From positions 2,263,309-2,327,308 of the forward strand of contig NZ_FOIK01000001.1 in the NCBI RefSeq assembly GCF_900111565.1: DNA of 64,000 bases. The letters are read 5' to 3'. Made by a program: the position numbers and the translations under genes. The notes beneath the pieces are model-generated. The model had not been told where the DNA came from. It saw nothing but the letters and a program-made list of their open reading frames with translations, and did not search any database. The DNA is from Paenibacillus sp. NFR01. Lineage in GTDB: Bacteria; Bacillota; Bacilli; Paenibacillales; Paenibacillaceae. Shown in pieces: positions 36,884 to 45,463 of this stretch (its first letter is position 1; every line of letters begins with the position of its first letter).

Positions 36884-37648
36884 CTAAGCTTCCCCCATTT
36901 CTCCGGATTCGTAAAGGATGCAGGCGCAGGCGACCATGCCTGCGGTCTCGCAGCGCAAAATGCGTCTGCCGAGCCCGACGGATACCGCCCCCGCTGCTTC
37001 GGCGGCCGCGCATTCCTCGAGGCTGAAGCCCCCTTCGGGACCCACGACGACCATGACGCGGCCGGCTTTATCCGCGCCGGGCCCGTTCAGCCAAGGCGCC
37101 ACGGCGCTGCGCAGCTGCAAGCCTTCTTCTTTTTCATAGCAAAAATAAACGGCATCGTATTCCCCGAAGCTCTGCAGCAGCTGCTTCCAGCTTCTCGGCT
37201 GCCCGACCTCCGGAACGATGTTCCGGTGCGCCTGCTCGGCCGCTTCCTTGCAGATCTTGCGCCAGCGCTCCAGGCGTTTGCCTTCCTTGCGCTCGTCGTA
37301 TTGCACGATGGTGCGCTCAGACAAAAACGGTACGAAGGCCACCGCGCCGATCTCGGTGCATTTCTGGATCACCGTCTCCAGCTTGTCGCCTTTCGGCAGG
37401 CTTTGCGCTACCGTAATCTGAACCCGCGGTTCATGCGTCATTGCCAGAAGCTCGACAACCGCCGCCGTAACCTCACCCGGTCCGATCTCCGTGATCTCCG
37501 CCAGCGCTTCGCGCGAAACGCCGTCGCTTACGATCAGCTTATCCCCGGGTTTGCCGCGCATTACTTTGGCGATATGGCGGGCGTCTTCGCCGCCGATGAC
37601 CACCGAATCTTCGCCGAACTGCTCCGGCGTTATAAAATATCGCTGCAT
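36884..37648 (-). CDS. rsmE: 16S rRNA (uracil(1498)-N3)-methyltransferase
   Basis: RsmE methylates U1498 of 16S rRNA. The 254-residue protein starts MQRYFITPEQF, with a PUA-like domain and then a knotted SPOUT fold with VVVGPEGGFSLEE and LGRRILRCETA motifs that bind S-adenosylmethionine. I preferred the ATG at 37648; an in-frame ATG four codons upstream is possible. It lies between the M50 protease gene and mtaB. Confidence 0.96.
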   Translation of the reverse strand: MQRYFITPEQFGEDSVVIGGEDARHIAKVMRGKPGDKLIVSDGVSREALAEITEIGPGEVTAAVVELLAMTHEPRVQITVAQSLPKGDKLETVIQKCTEIGAVAFVPFLSERTIVQYDERKEGKRLERWRKICKEAAEQAHRNIVPEVGQPRSWKQLLQSFGEYDAVYFCYEKEEGLQLRSAVAPWLNGPGADKAGRVMVVVGPEGGFSLEECAAAEAAGAVSVGLGRRILRCETAGMVACACILYESGEMGEA

Positions 37649-37726
37649 ATCTATCAACATCCCGTCTTCAAAATACCATCTAACATTCTACAACGATTAC
37701 CGGCGGATGACTACCCGGCCCGGCCG

Positions 37727-38410
37727 TTACATCCCGAACAAATTCAGGAACAGCTGCACGAAGTTGCTGCTCATCCGCGAAGCCTCATGGCTCAGCGGCG
37801 TAATGGTGTACGCACGCAGGCCAGGAATGAACAGGATCAGCAGGAAAATAAACACGGCATACTGCTCTACCTGCTGCAATCGGCCGCGGATGCCGCGCGG
37901 AACGACATCCTCGACGATACGGTATCCGTCCAGCGGCGGCAGCGGGATCAGGTTAAACAGGAACAGGAAAAAGTTCATTTGAATAAAGAGGCCGAAAAAC
38001 CAGTAGATGGCCTGCAGCAGACGGTCGTTCGAGATCGAATCCAGTACGCCGCCCGCCGCCAGCCCGGCGTAAATCGCCGCACCGACGATGCCGAGCAGCA
38101 GGTTGCTGATCGGGCCTGCGGCGGAGACAACGATGCCCATCAGCCGGGGCCGGCTGAAATTGTCGCGGTTCACCGGAACCGGACGCGCCCAGCCGAAGCC
38201 CCCGACCAGCAGCAGGATAATGCCGAACAGATCGAAATGAACCGCCGGATTCAGCGTCATCCGCCCGAGCAGGCGGGCCGTCGGATCGCCGAATTTGTTG
38301 GCAAAATAGGCATGGCTGAATTCATGCACCGTAAAAGCGATCAGCAGGGTGAGCAGGTAAAAAGGCAGCTGCTCCATAGGAATGATGATGAGTTTATTCA
38401 AAAAATCCAT
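37727..38410 (-). CDS. Site-2 protease family membrane protein (M50)
   Basis: This is a 227-residue membrane metalloprotease homolog with five or six hydrophobic segments. The zinc motif HEFSH is in the first (residues about 29-33), and the second-site motif NLIPLPPLDG is in a later one. Such small M50 proteins cleave within membranes, but no substrate is known for this subgroup. It starts 3 bases after the prmA stop, in the prmA-rsmE-mtaB operon. Confidence 0.92.
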   Translation of the reverse strand: MDFLNKLIIIPMEQLPFYLLTLLIAFTVHEFSHAYFANKFGDPTARLLGRMTLNPAVHFDLFGIILLLVGGFGWARPVPVNRDNFSRPRLMGIVVSAAGPISNLLLGIVGAAIYAGLAAGGVLDSISNDRLLQAIYWFFGLFIQMNFFLFLFNLIPLPPLDGYRIVEDVVPRGIRGRLQQVEQYAVFIFLLILFIPGLRAYTITPLSHEASRMSSNFVQLFLNLFGM

Positions 38411-38413
38411 GAG

Positions 38414-39481
38414 TTACCTCTTTCCGGCAGTAATCGCCACCCAATCTTCTTCGCGGGAAATTTCCATAATCTCGAATCCGGAGGCCCGCAGCGCGGATGC
38501 CACCAGTTCTTCCTTGTCCTTGTAAATGCCCGACGTGATGTAGATGCCGCCGGACTGCAGCGCCCGGAACACATCGTCCGTAAACAGCACGAGAATTTCC
38601 GCCAAAATGTTCGCTACCACAAGCTTCACCGGCAGCGTGACGCCAAGCGCGGAGGCGTCGTTACCTTCGCCGTCTTCTGCGGATTCATCCGCGCCAGCGC
38701 CAGCAAAACCCGCCCGGGCCGCCGGCCACATCTCGCCCGCTGCCGTGTCCTGCGCCCCTTCGCCGCCGAGCAGCGAGAGCAGATCGCTTTCCTTGACGAT
38801 GACCGATCCTTCCATCCGGTTCAGCGCCACATTTTCACGCGCGCTCTCCACCGCTACCGGATCCAGATCCAGCGCAAGCACCGATTTGGCGCCGAGCAGC
38901 ACCGCACCGACGGCCAGGATGCCGGAACCGGTACCGACGTCGATGACTTCCTCGCCGCCGGCGATCTGCTTCTCCAGCGCGCGCAAGCACAGCGCTGTCG
39001 TCGGATGGGTACCCGTGCCGAAGGCCATGCCGGGATCGATTTCGATGATTTTCTCTTCGGAGCTTGCCGGAGTATATTCTTCCCAGGTCGGCTTGATCGT
39101 CAAGCGCTGCGATACCCGCAGCGGTTTGAAATATTGCTTCCAGGCATGGGCCCATTCGTCTTCGTCAACCGTTTTCCACGAAATCAGCGCTTTGCCGGGA
39201 TCAATGCCGAACGTACGCAGCTCCTCGACGCGCGGCGCAAGCTCCTGCACTACTTCATCCATCGGCATCGCTTCCGCAAAATACCCTTTAATCACAGCTT
39301 CGCCTTCCGGGATATCATTGAGCGGTTCATCGTATAATTCGCCGTACCGCGTATCGCGCTGTTTGTTCAGCGAGCCGGACTCCTCAATCGAAACGCCGCC
39401 CGCCCCGGCTTCATACAACAGGTTCGAGATCATCTCCTGCGCTTCTTCCGTCGTATGTACCGTTACTTCATGCCATAACAT
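38414..39481 (-). CDS. prmA: Ribosomal protein L11 methyltransferase
   Basis: PrmA trimethylates ribosomal protein L11. In the 355-residue protein the SAM motif DVGTGSGIL is at about 181-189, preceded by PGMAFGTGTHPTT, and the catalytic region VVANILAEIL follows. Between them lies a 38-residue Gly/Ala/acidic insert (about 241-278) absent from typical homologs. AGGAGG lies 12 bases before the ATG at 39481; a start further upstream would precede that site. In B. subtilis it directly follows dnaJ, but here about 6 kb of accessory genes intervene. Confidence 0.95.
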   Translation of the reverse strand: MLWHEVTVHTTEEAQEMISNLLYEAGAGGVSIEESGSLNKQRDTRYGELYDEPLNDIPEGEAVIKGYFAEAMPMDEVVQELAPRVEELRTFGIDPGKALISWKTVDEDEWAHAWKQYFKPLRVSQRLTIKPTWEEYTPASSEEKIIEIDPGMAFGTGTHPTTALCLRALEKQIAGGEEVIDVGTGSGILAVGAVLLGAKSVLALDLDPVAVESARENVALNRMEGSVIVKESDLLSLLGGEGAQDTAAGEMWPAARAGFAGAGADESAEDGEGNDASALGVTLPVKLVVANILAEILVLFTDDVFRALQSGGIYITSGIYKDKEELVASALRASGFEIMEISREEDWVAITAGKR

Positions 39482-39780
39482 TGCTAATAAAAACCTCCTG
39501 AAAATTTCGTTCATTTCACATTGTAAGGTGAGCTTTCAAAAGTATACCATTTCTTCCCCCTGCTGCGCCAAATTTGCCGGGTTTTGAACATATCATCACG
39601 TACGGCATAAACATCAACAGTGCATCCCTCGCAGTAAGCCCAAAAGTAAAGCAGAGGAAGTATAGGAGAGCGGCGATAAAAAAGTCATGTGGATATTGGT
39701 GCAAGAAAGATCATCGCGGGGATTTGGCGAGAGGAGAAAAATAAAGAAATTCGGACGGTTATGGCTGCGTATATGCTTCC
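39482..39780. other. Non-coding region upstream of prmA
   Basis: No gene or clear promoter was identified here. It leads into the repeat element at 39781 and the boundary of the AT-rich gene at 40045. Confidence 0.4.
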
Positions 39781-39909
39781 ATTGCATTTTATGCAATCGT
39801 TTTTGGCAGCAACGCTAGTTTCAGGCCATTTTACGGGATTCCATTGTATAAATTTCAGCAAAACGTTATTACGGCTGAAAATCACCAATCCATTGCACAA
39901 AAATACAAC
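39781..39909. repeat. Palindrome element, family A, copy 2 (three of four units)
   Basis: The units are ATTGCATTTTATGCAAT (39781-39797), a degraded ATTGTATAAATTTCAGC (39843-39859) and TTGCACAAAAATACAA (39893-39908). Centres are 62 and about 50 bp apart, matching units 2-4 of the copy at 6.9 kb. The stretch between the first two also shares a CCATTTTA segment with that copy. No first unit is visible where expected. Confidence 0.75.
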
Positions 39910-40044
39910 GGGCGCCGACAACAGACGATCGTGGCTGCCTGAACAGGGATGGAAGGAGCAGCTTATCATCACGATGCCTTTTATCGGAACCCGTTGCATT
40001 AACCTTTGTTCATATCGGTGGTTTGTCGCTTGTTCAGCTTTTCC

Positions 40045-40989
40045 TTATTTCTCCTCTACCTTTAATAAAGGAATAATATTGCTGTAATCAAAGGAATAGA
40101 TGAATTTGGAAGTTTCTATTTTATGATTCTTCAAATTAAAATTACTTTCCTTATTAAACTTAATATCCACATTGGACATGATCTGATCATAAAGCAATAA
40201 AAAATCCGCATTTAATCCGTGAGTATTGGATTTAAAAATAATATTATCCACTTTTTCGCTTGTAATTTCATGGAGAAAACAATTTTGAATCATTCGGCAA
40301 AAATCCCTCTTTTCATTTAGAGAAATTAAATTATCATTATCTCCGTGAAAAGAGTGTATAACGCAACGGTTGGCATAATTTTTATATAAAAAAGGTAGAT
40401 TTATTATCTGATAATCCTTAATCACCCATTTGGCGTAATAATTAAATACAAGCGGATCTCCATCGATATATAGATACCTGTTGGATCTTATATACGAGGG
40501 GAGCAACCATGCAGAGTTATCAATAATTAAAGAGAACAAATCTGGCGCATACATATTACACAAATAAGCTAAGTACGCGCCGTGCGAATGTCCGTAGGCA
40601 ATAATTTTATTGGCATTGAATTTCAAATTATTATCTTTAATAATTTCGGCAACAATCATAACTGCGGTTATATTATCAAGCGCCTGCATTAATCCCATAT
40701 CGTTGAAATTCGATAAAGATTCTTTTACAATTTCCGCTTGCATAAATTCCCAACCAAAATAATCGCATTGAATGGTTACTAGATTATATTTATCTGCAAA
40801 AATGGAGCGCATTTTTTTATAAACATTTGAATTGGCGTTTGCTCCAAAACCAGGAATAATTAATAGAATCCCTGTCTCTTCGTTAACACCTTCCTCTGGT
40901 TCAGAAATATAAACTTTCATTTCTCTATACGACATTTTATTGTATATGTTTGGATGTGCATTTATAAGAAATTCATAATTTTTTGACAT
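40045..40989 (-). CDS. DUF2920-like alpha/beta hydrolase, AT-rich
   Basis: This 314-residue protein looks like an alpha/beta hydrolase. An oxyanion-type turn IIPGFGANAN lies at about 44-53, the nucleophile elbow GHSHG has S135, and acidic and histidine candidates sit in FHGDNDNL and NTHGLNADF. The GFGANAN and MQALDNITA segments recall the DUF2920 family of Campylobacter and Clostridium. Base composition is about 30% GC, far below its neighbours, and codons are A/T-ending, so it was probably acquired by transfer. TGGAGG precedes the ATG. The substrate is unknown. Confidence 0.72.
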   Translation of the reverse strand: MSKNYEFLINAHPNIYNKMSYREMKVYISEPEEGVNEETGILLIIPGFGANANSNVYKKMRSIFADKYNLVTIQCDYFGWEFMQAEIVKESLSNFNDMGLMQALDNITAVMIVAEIIKDNNLKFNANKIIAYGHSHGAYLAYLCNMYAPDLFSLIIDNSAWLLPSYIRSNRYLYIDGDPLVFNYYAKWVIKDYQIINLPFLYKNYANRCVIHSFHGDNDNLISLNEKRDFCRMIQNCFLHEITSEKVDNIIFKSNTHGLNADFLLLYDQIMSNVDIKFNKESNFNLKNHKIETSKFIYSFDYSNIIPLLKVEEK

Positions 40990-41093
40990 AATAGCCCTCC
41001 ATATTAAGCATTAACCGACAGTCATATTCATCAACAAAGGATAGCATAGAAAAGTTCACCGAGTCATCCGGGGAAATATAAAGGAGGACTGCC

Positions 41094-41861
41094 TCAAAAA
41101 TCATTGTTCCCGCGCGTACGCCTTTGAACAAACACAAAAGTACGTTCGTCGGACCGCTCGTGTGCAAAAGCGAAGTCCAGTCCCGTAAAGCCCTTAATAT
41201 CTTCCAAGTTTGTGATTTGCCGCTCGGCCAGATAACGCACCATCTCCCCGCGCGCCATTTTGGCCATGGTCGCTTTTTCAACAATCTTGCCGCTCGTTTC
41301 CTGCCCGAAGACGCAGGTCACCATCCGGACGTTTCCGTTCAAATAAGGGGCAATGCATTTGCTGTATTCTTTGGAAGCCAGGTTCAGAACGCAGTCGGTT
41401 TCCGCAAAAAGCAGTTCCGCCAATCTGCGGTTCCAGAACGCATATAACGAACCAAAGCCGGGACCGGCCAGCTTGGCCTGCATCTCCAGCCGGTACGGGA
41501 CTACGCCGTCAAAGGGCCGCAGCACGCCGTAAAAACCGGACAAAATCCGCAAATGCTGCTGAAGGTATTCCAGCCCCTTCATTTCCAGCACGCCCGGTGC
41601 CATGTATTGGTATTGAATGCCTTCGTAGGAGAAAATGGCCGGCGTCAGATTGCGGTTCAGATCCATCTCCCGAATCCGCTCAGCGTTCAGGGTCGCGATC
41701 GCATCATTGCATTTCCAGAGGGTTTTCAGCTCCTCGTAATTCAGCTTTCTCAGTAAAGACAACAGACGCTCCGAATCGGTCAGGAAATGCGGTGTCCCGC
41801 ACTCCATGATAAAGTCTGTGTCGGTCTTCATTTTTTTGGCAGGCGAAATAATGATCCTCAT
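41094..41861 (-). CDS. yaaA: Peroxide stress protein YaaA
   Basis: This is a DUF328-family protein which in E. coli lowers intracellular iron under peroxide stress and has DNA-binding features. The 255-residue sequence begins MRIIISPAKKMKTDTDF and contains ILSGFYGVLRPFD and NLASKEYSK, all characteristic. The length is normal. It stands 104 bp upstream of the DUF2920 gene in the same direction and is divergent from lacI. Confidence 0.94.
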   Translation of the reverse strand: MRIIISPAKKMKTDTDFIMECGTPHFLTDSERLLSLLRKLNYEELKTLWKCNDAIATLNAERIREMDLNRNLTPAIFSYEGIQYQYMAPGVLEMKGLEYLQQHLRILSGFYGVLRPFDGVVPYRLEMQAKLAGPGFGSLYAFWNRRLAELLFAETDCVLNLASKEYSKCIAPYLNGNVRMVTCVFGQETSGKIVEKATMAKMARGEMVRYLAERQITNLEDIKGFTGLDFAFAHERSDERTFVFVQRRTRGNNDF

Positions 41862-41950
41862 GATACTCCCTTTTCCCGCTTACGTTTTAAAATAGACATC
41901 ATATATAAGCATTCTACCATACTATCATATTTCGCTTTTTGGAACCCGTT

Positions 41951-41968
41951 AACTTAAACGATTAAGTT
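41951..41968. promoter_or_regulatory. LacI-type operator upstream of the regulator gene
   Basis: AACTTAAACGATTAAGTT is an 18-bp near-perfect palindrome centred on CG, as in LacI-family operators. It abuts the -35 box of the lacI gene. Almost the same sequence stands in front of the MFS gene at 43110. Confidence 0.8.
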
Positions 41969-41973
41969 TTTCG

Positions 41974-42002
41974 TTGACAGCCATTTTGTACCGGTGTTAG
42001 TC
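41974..42002 (+). promoter_or_regulatory. Promoter of the LacI-type regulator gene
   Basis: Perfect TTGACA (41974-41979) lies 17 bases before TTAGTC (41997-42002), the latter preceded by TG. The operator ends 5 bases upstream of the -35 box. Confidence 0.6.
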
Positions 42003-42050
42003 TGGTAAAAAAAGGAGCATTCGAGAGTGTAAAAATCAGGAGGCGCTGTT

Positions 42051-42980
42051 GTGCGAAAAACGACGTTAAAAGATATAGCGGCCCGGGCGAACGTCTCCGT
42101 GGCTACCGTCAGCTACGTACTAAATAGGGTCGCTGGACAAAGTATCCCGCCCAAAACGCAGGAGCTGATCCGGCAAATCGCGGAGGAACTGCATTATGTG
42201 CCTAATCTGGCCGCCCGTTCGCTGGGAAGCCGCCGCACCGGGCTGGTCGGATTATTGATCCACAGTACCCCCGGCGATCCGTTTTGGAGGCAGCAGGCCC
42301 AGTCCGCGTTCATCCGCAGCCTGGAGCGCCGGCTGACCGCGGCAGGCTATCATGTACTGCTCCTCAGCATCGGACACGGGCCGGCGCTGCTCGACATTAT
42401 TGCGCTGCGCAGGCTCGATGCGGTCCTTGTGGTCGACATGCCCGAAGATGCGTTTTACCCGGTCTCCCGCCGGTTCGTGGAAGGCGTTCCGCTCATAGTC
42501 GTGGACGGCTTGATCGACGATCCCCTGTTCCACCAGGTCGTATACGATTACCGGTCGGCGCTTGCCGGCGTGATGCAAGATGAAGCCTGCAGGAACGGTC
42601 AAAACGTCTGCCTGATCGCCGACAGCTATCACAACACCGCGCTGAACCGGCTCGTTGCGGACAGCTCGGGGCTTCCATCCTCGAACATTTACACGATCGC
42701 GGATGAACGGCAGCTTGATGCAGTAATTACAGAGATTCGTGAAGCACACTGGGATGCCGTTGTGGTGATCAACGAGTTTTTGGCATGCCCGGTTGCCGCA
42801 AGCGACGCCGCGTCTTCGCTGCTGGTTATACCAACCGGCGATTGCCCGGCGATTCTGGGGAAGGCTGCAAAGACCTACGCTTTCCGGGAGGACAAAAGCG
42901 AAACGGCATTCAAGCTGCTTGAAACGCTGCTGCACCATCCCGAACAGATCAGTGCCGATAATCTGCATTTTGTCCGCTGA
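42051..42980 (+). CDS. LacI family transcriptional regulator
   Basis: This is a 309-residue DNA-binding repressor. The N-terminal helix-turn-helix is TLKDIAARANVSVATVSYVL, followed by the hinge helix LAARSLGSRRTG and a periplasmic-binding-protein-like effector domain. The start is a GTG at 42051 set by AGGAGG 7 bases upstream. A palindromic operator lies before its own promoter and again before the downstream MFS gene. It therefore probably represses itself and the exporter until a small ligand, not identifiable here, binds. Confidence 0.92.
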   Translation: MRKTTLKDIAARANVSVATVSYVLNRVAGQSIPPKTQELIRQIAEELHYVPNLAARSLGSRRTGLVGLLIHSTPGDPFWRQQAQSAFIRSLERRLTAAGYHVLLLSIGHGPALLDIIALRRLDAVLVVDMPEDAFYPVSRRFVEGVPLIVVDGLIDDPLFHQVVYDYRSALAGVMQDEACRNGQNVCLIADSYHNTALNRLVADSSGLPSSNIYTIADERQLDAVITEIREAHWDAVVVINEFLACPVAASDAASSLLVIPTGDCPAILGKAAKTYAFREDKSETAFKLLETLLHHPEQISADNLHFVR

Positions 42981-43109
42981 TTGCCATGTACGTCCGGCTA
43001 ACATGCTCAAAAACCTTGCAGCAAATAGGATCCCTGATTTCCGTAAAATCCAGAGCGAACAACGGGCAGGTTAGCCGAACGGGTGGAAGCTATATTTTTT
43101 TGTAACTCT

Positions 43110-43125
43110 ACTTAAACGATTAAGT
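43110..43125. promoter_or_regulatory. Second LacI-type operator, in front of the MFS gene
   Basis: ACTTAAACGATTAAGT repeats the core of the operator at 41951. It ends just before the ribosome site (AAAGGAG) of the MFS gene, so a bound repressor would block transcription between promoter and start codon. Confidence 0.8.
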
Positions 43126-43142
43126 TAAAGGAGCGAATGCCA

Positions 43143-44585
43143 ATGTCCGGGTTAGCGCCAGAACCCAAAAGCCAAATCAGGAACCATATTTCTAGTCACG
43201 GAATCCAGCCGGAAGCAACAGCCACGAAAACGAAAAACCCGCCTCACGCCGCCGCAAGTGAAACAACTGCTGTTTCCGATGAATATTCACCTGGCAGCTT
43301 CCCAGCAGGAGATGCCCAGAAACTGCCGCAGACCCTCCGGCGCAACCGCCGTTTCTTGCTCCTGCTTGGCTCTTTCTCCATCGTCACCTTCGGCAATACG
43401 TTTTACAGCATCGCGCTAAACCTGTGGATCCTGCAAACGACAGGAAGCGCGAAAATGATGGCCTGCTTTACAGTCGCCAGCCTCCTGCTCAGCTTCGCGC
43501 TCGGCTCGGTCGCCGGGACGACCGCCGACCGGCGGAACCGGCGGTCCGTCATGCTGACCGCCGACCTGTCCAGCAGCGCCTTCGTACTGGCTGCCGCCTT
43601 CATCCTGGCGCTGCCGCAGGGCGCTCCGTTCGCCGCCATCCTGGCGCTTCACGGGCTCATTACCGTCTCCGGGCTCTTTCAGTCGCCCGCCTACCAGGCC
43701 TCCGTCACCACCGTCGTCGGCAAGGATAAGATTCAGCAAGCCGTAGGCCTGCTGAATCTGTCGGAGAACCTCTGCCGCACCGCCGGATTTTCGGCGGGCG
43801 GCATCTTCGTCGCCGCTTTCGGAGCAGCCGGTGCCGTCCTGATCGACGGCATAGCCTTCCTGCTGTCGGCGCTGCTCGTCTTTTTCACCCGGTCGTTGCC
43901 CACGCTGACACAAAGCCATGGAGATAGCGTTCCGCCCGCCCCCCGGTACGTATCCGCAGAGGAACCGCCGGTCAAGCACAGCTTCCTACGCGATCTGGCG
44001 GACGGCGTGCAGTACGCATGGAAGCATCCTTTTTCCCGGGCCGTGATGGTGCTGCTTCCCCTGCTTACGCTGTTCTTCATGCCGTCGATGATGCTAACCC
44101 AAGTGATGGCCGTTACGGTGTGGCGGGCCTCGCCCTTCCAGTTCGGTTTGATGGAAGCTTCGATTCCGCTAGGCTATATGGCCGGCTCGGCGATAATCGT
44201 CGTCTTCGGACCTTCGCTCCGCAGGCGCGGCCGGCTTGCTATGGGCAGCATGCTCGCGCTGGGCCCGCTTTACCTGACGCTGTCGCGCTGTTCCTCTGCG
44301 GTCGCGGCGATTTCGGTGATTCTTTTGATCGGTTTCGTCTTTGCGTTCAGTACCATGCTGGTACAAATTATTTTACGGCAGGAGGTTCCGGGCGAGCTGC
44401 AGGGCCGGGTATTCGGCGTACTCGGCTCGGTGATGGGGATTGCGCCATCCGTCGGCCTAACCGCCATTTCGATCTTGTCCGACCGGCTCACTCCCGCTCC
44501 GGTAATGGCCGGCCTCGGTATTCTGCTGCTGGTTTTTGCCGTATGCGCCGCCGCAGCTTTTCCGGCGGTCCGCAATTACAGGTAG
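43143..44585 (+). CDS. MFS efflux transporter with long N-terminal extension
   Basis: This is a membrane transporter of about 480 residues with twelve hydrophobic segments, resembling the MefA/macrolide-efflux type (GSFSIVTFGNTFYSIALNLWIL near the start, GTTADRRNRR in the first loop). An unusual polar tail of about 70 residues, rich in Ala, Pro, Thr and Ser, precedes the first membrane segment. The ATG at 43143 has GGAG 9 bases upstream; an ATG two codons earlier is too close to it. It is controlled by the operator at 43110. Confidence 0.88.
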   Translation: MSGLAPEPKSQIRNHISSHGIQPEATATKTKNPPHAAASETTAVSDEYSPGSFPAGDAQKLPQTLRRNRRFLLLLGSFSIVTFGNTFYSIALNLWILQTTGSAKMMACFTVASLLLSFALGSVAGTTADRRNRRSVMLTADLSSSAFVLAAAFILALPQGAPFAAILALHGLITVSGLFQSPAYQASVTTVVGKDKIQQAVGLLNLSENLCRTAGFSAGGIFVAAFGAAGAVLIDGIAFLLSALLVFFTRSLPTLTQSHGDSVPPAPRYVSAEEPPVKHSFLRDLADGVQYAWKHPFSRAVMVLLPLLTLFFMPSMMLTQVMAVTVWRASPFQFGLMEASIPLGYMAGSAIIVVFGPSLRRRGRLAMGSMLALGPLYLTLSRCSSAVAAISVILLIGFVFAFSTMLVQIILRQEVPGELQGRVFGVLGSVMGIAPSVGLTAISILSDRLTPAPVMAGLGILLLVFAVCAAAAFPAVRNYR

Positions 44586-44589
44586 CCGG

Positions 44590-44733
44590 TTGATTATATT
44601 CAACATCGTGAACTTCCGCGCTCAAATCGCTCCGCCGCCCTACCCGAATTTCGGCAAAACTTCCTTCAATGTGCTGATCGTCGCCGTCTCGCTATTCCTG
44701 ATCTTTATTTTGGCGAGGCGGATGAAAGAATAA
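44590..44733 (+). CDS. Possible small single-span membrane protein
   Basis: A 47-codon frame starts with TTG at 44590, 4 bases after the MFS stop, with AGGTAG upstream (or with GTG at 44608). It encodes a proline-rich head, a hydrophobic segment FNVLIVAVSLFLIFILA and a basic end ARRMKE. The hydrophobic span followed by positive charges looks like a real membrane anchor. I recognise no family. It ends at a terminator and would be part of the LacI-controlled unit. Confidence 0.35.
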   Translation: MIIFNIVNFRAQIAPPPYPNFGKTSFNVLIVAVSLFLIFILARRMKE

Positions 44734-44772
44734 AAAACGGCCTGCCTCCGCATTCCGGGAGACGAGCCGTTT
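44732..44772. terminator. Terminator between convergent genes
   Basis: AAACGGC pairs with GCCGTTT around an inner CCTCC/GGGAG helix. Six T follow on the minus strand, after the small gene at 44783, so it works best for that direction. Confidence 0.82.
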
Positions 44773-44782
44773 GCCTGTGCAT

Positions 44783-44971
44783 CTATTGCTTTTTGATTAT
44801 CTCCTGCAGCTGCCGTTTGTCGGCCTCCTGCGCGCGGTCCAGCGCTTCCAGATCGTCCCGGTCCGCTTCTTCGGCGGCAAATTCGACATCCTCTGCTTTG
44901 GCGCCGTACAGCAGCTTCTGTTTTTCCATCTTGCTGAGAATTTGCGAGTTCTCTCGATCCTGGGCCATCAT
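44783..44971 (-). CDS. YfhD-like small acidic protein
   Basis: This is a 62-residue, highly charged protein. The segment DVEFAAEEADRDDLEALDRAQEAD matches the pattern of the YfhD family of spore formers (EFA.E.AD..DLEA..RA.EAD), whose function is unknown. AAGGAG lies 6 bases before the ATG. Family membership is inferred from this short motif only. Confidence 0.6.
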   Translation of the reverse strand: MMAQDRENSQILSKMEKQKLLYGAKAEDVEFAAEEADRDDLEALDRAQEADKRQLQEIIKKQ

Positions 44972-45004
44972 TATCCGCTCCTTCTGTTCGTCTTTCCGGC
45001 TCGC

Positions 45005-45310
45005 CTACAGAACGCCGCCGGCTTCTTCAATAATGGAAAGCGCCTGTTGATATGCAGCAGCAGGTACAGAAACGGTCATCACCGCACTCAGGTCGGTCCA
45101 GTTACCTTCGCGGGCTTCCTCAGAAGCCGGCTGCTCTGGATCAGCCAGATTGCCGGTGACCGCATCGGCTCCGGCCTGCATCCCGCTCATCAAGGACCGG
45201 TTGAGCCGGTCGATGGACATCTCCGTGACGCGCAGCGACTGCAGCTTGCGGGATACCCCTTCGGCATTTTCAGGTGCCTTGAAATAGGCAAGTATGCTTT
45301 TGTCGGACAT
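45005..45310 (-). CDS. Conserved hypothetical protein
   Basis: This is a 101-residue protein with no recognised domain. The beginning (SILAYFKAPENAEGVSRKLQ then MSIDRL) and the end (LSAVMTVSVPAAAYQQALSI) suggest two ferredoxin-like alpha/beta halves joined by an acidic linker. GAGGAG precedes the ATG. It lies 33 bp upstream of the YfhD-like gene in the same direction and is probably co-transcribed with it. Confidence 0.6.
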   Translation of the reverse strand: MSDKSILAYFKAPENAEGVSRKLQSLRVTEMSIDRLNRSLMSGMQAGADAVTGNLADPEQPASEEAREGNWTDLSAVMTVSVPAAAYQQALSIIEEAGGVL

Positions 45311-45401
45311 GGGTTCTCCTCATTTCTCACTCGGTTGCCAGGTGCAGATGCACTTCTTCTAGTCTGCTTTGCCGATGCCCGAAATATGCGGATAAGCACG
45401 C

Positions 45402-45439
45402 AAAAAAGCCGCGCCTTCCACCGAAAGACGCGGCTTTTA
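45402..45439 (-). terminator. Intrinsic terminator of the hrcA-grpE-dnaK-dnaJ operon
   Basis: AAAGCCGCG pairs with CGCGGCTTT on the minus strand, followed by six T. It lies about 25 bp beyond the dnaJ stop and ends the chaperone operon. Confidence 0.92.
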
Positions 45440-45463
45440 CGAATACAATGTAACATTTAATGA

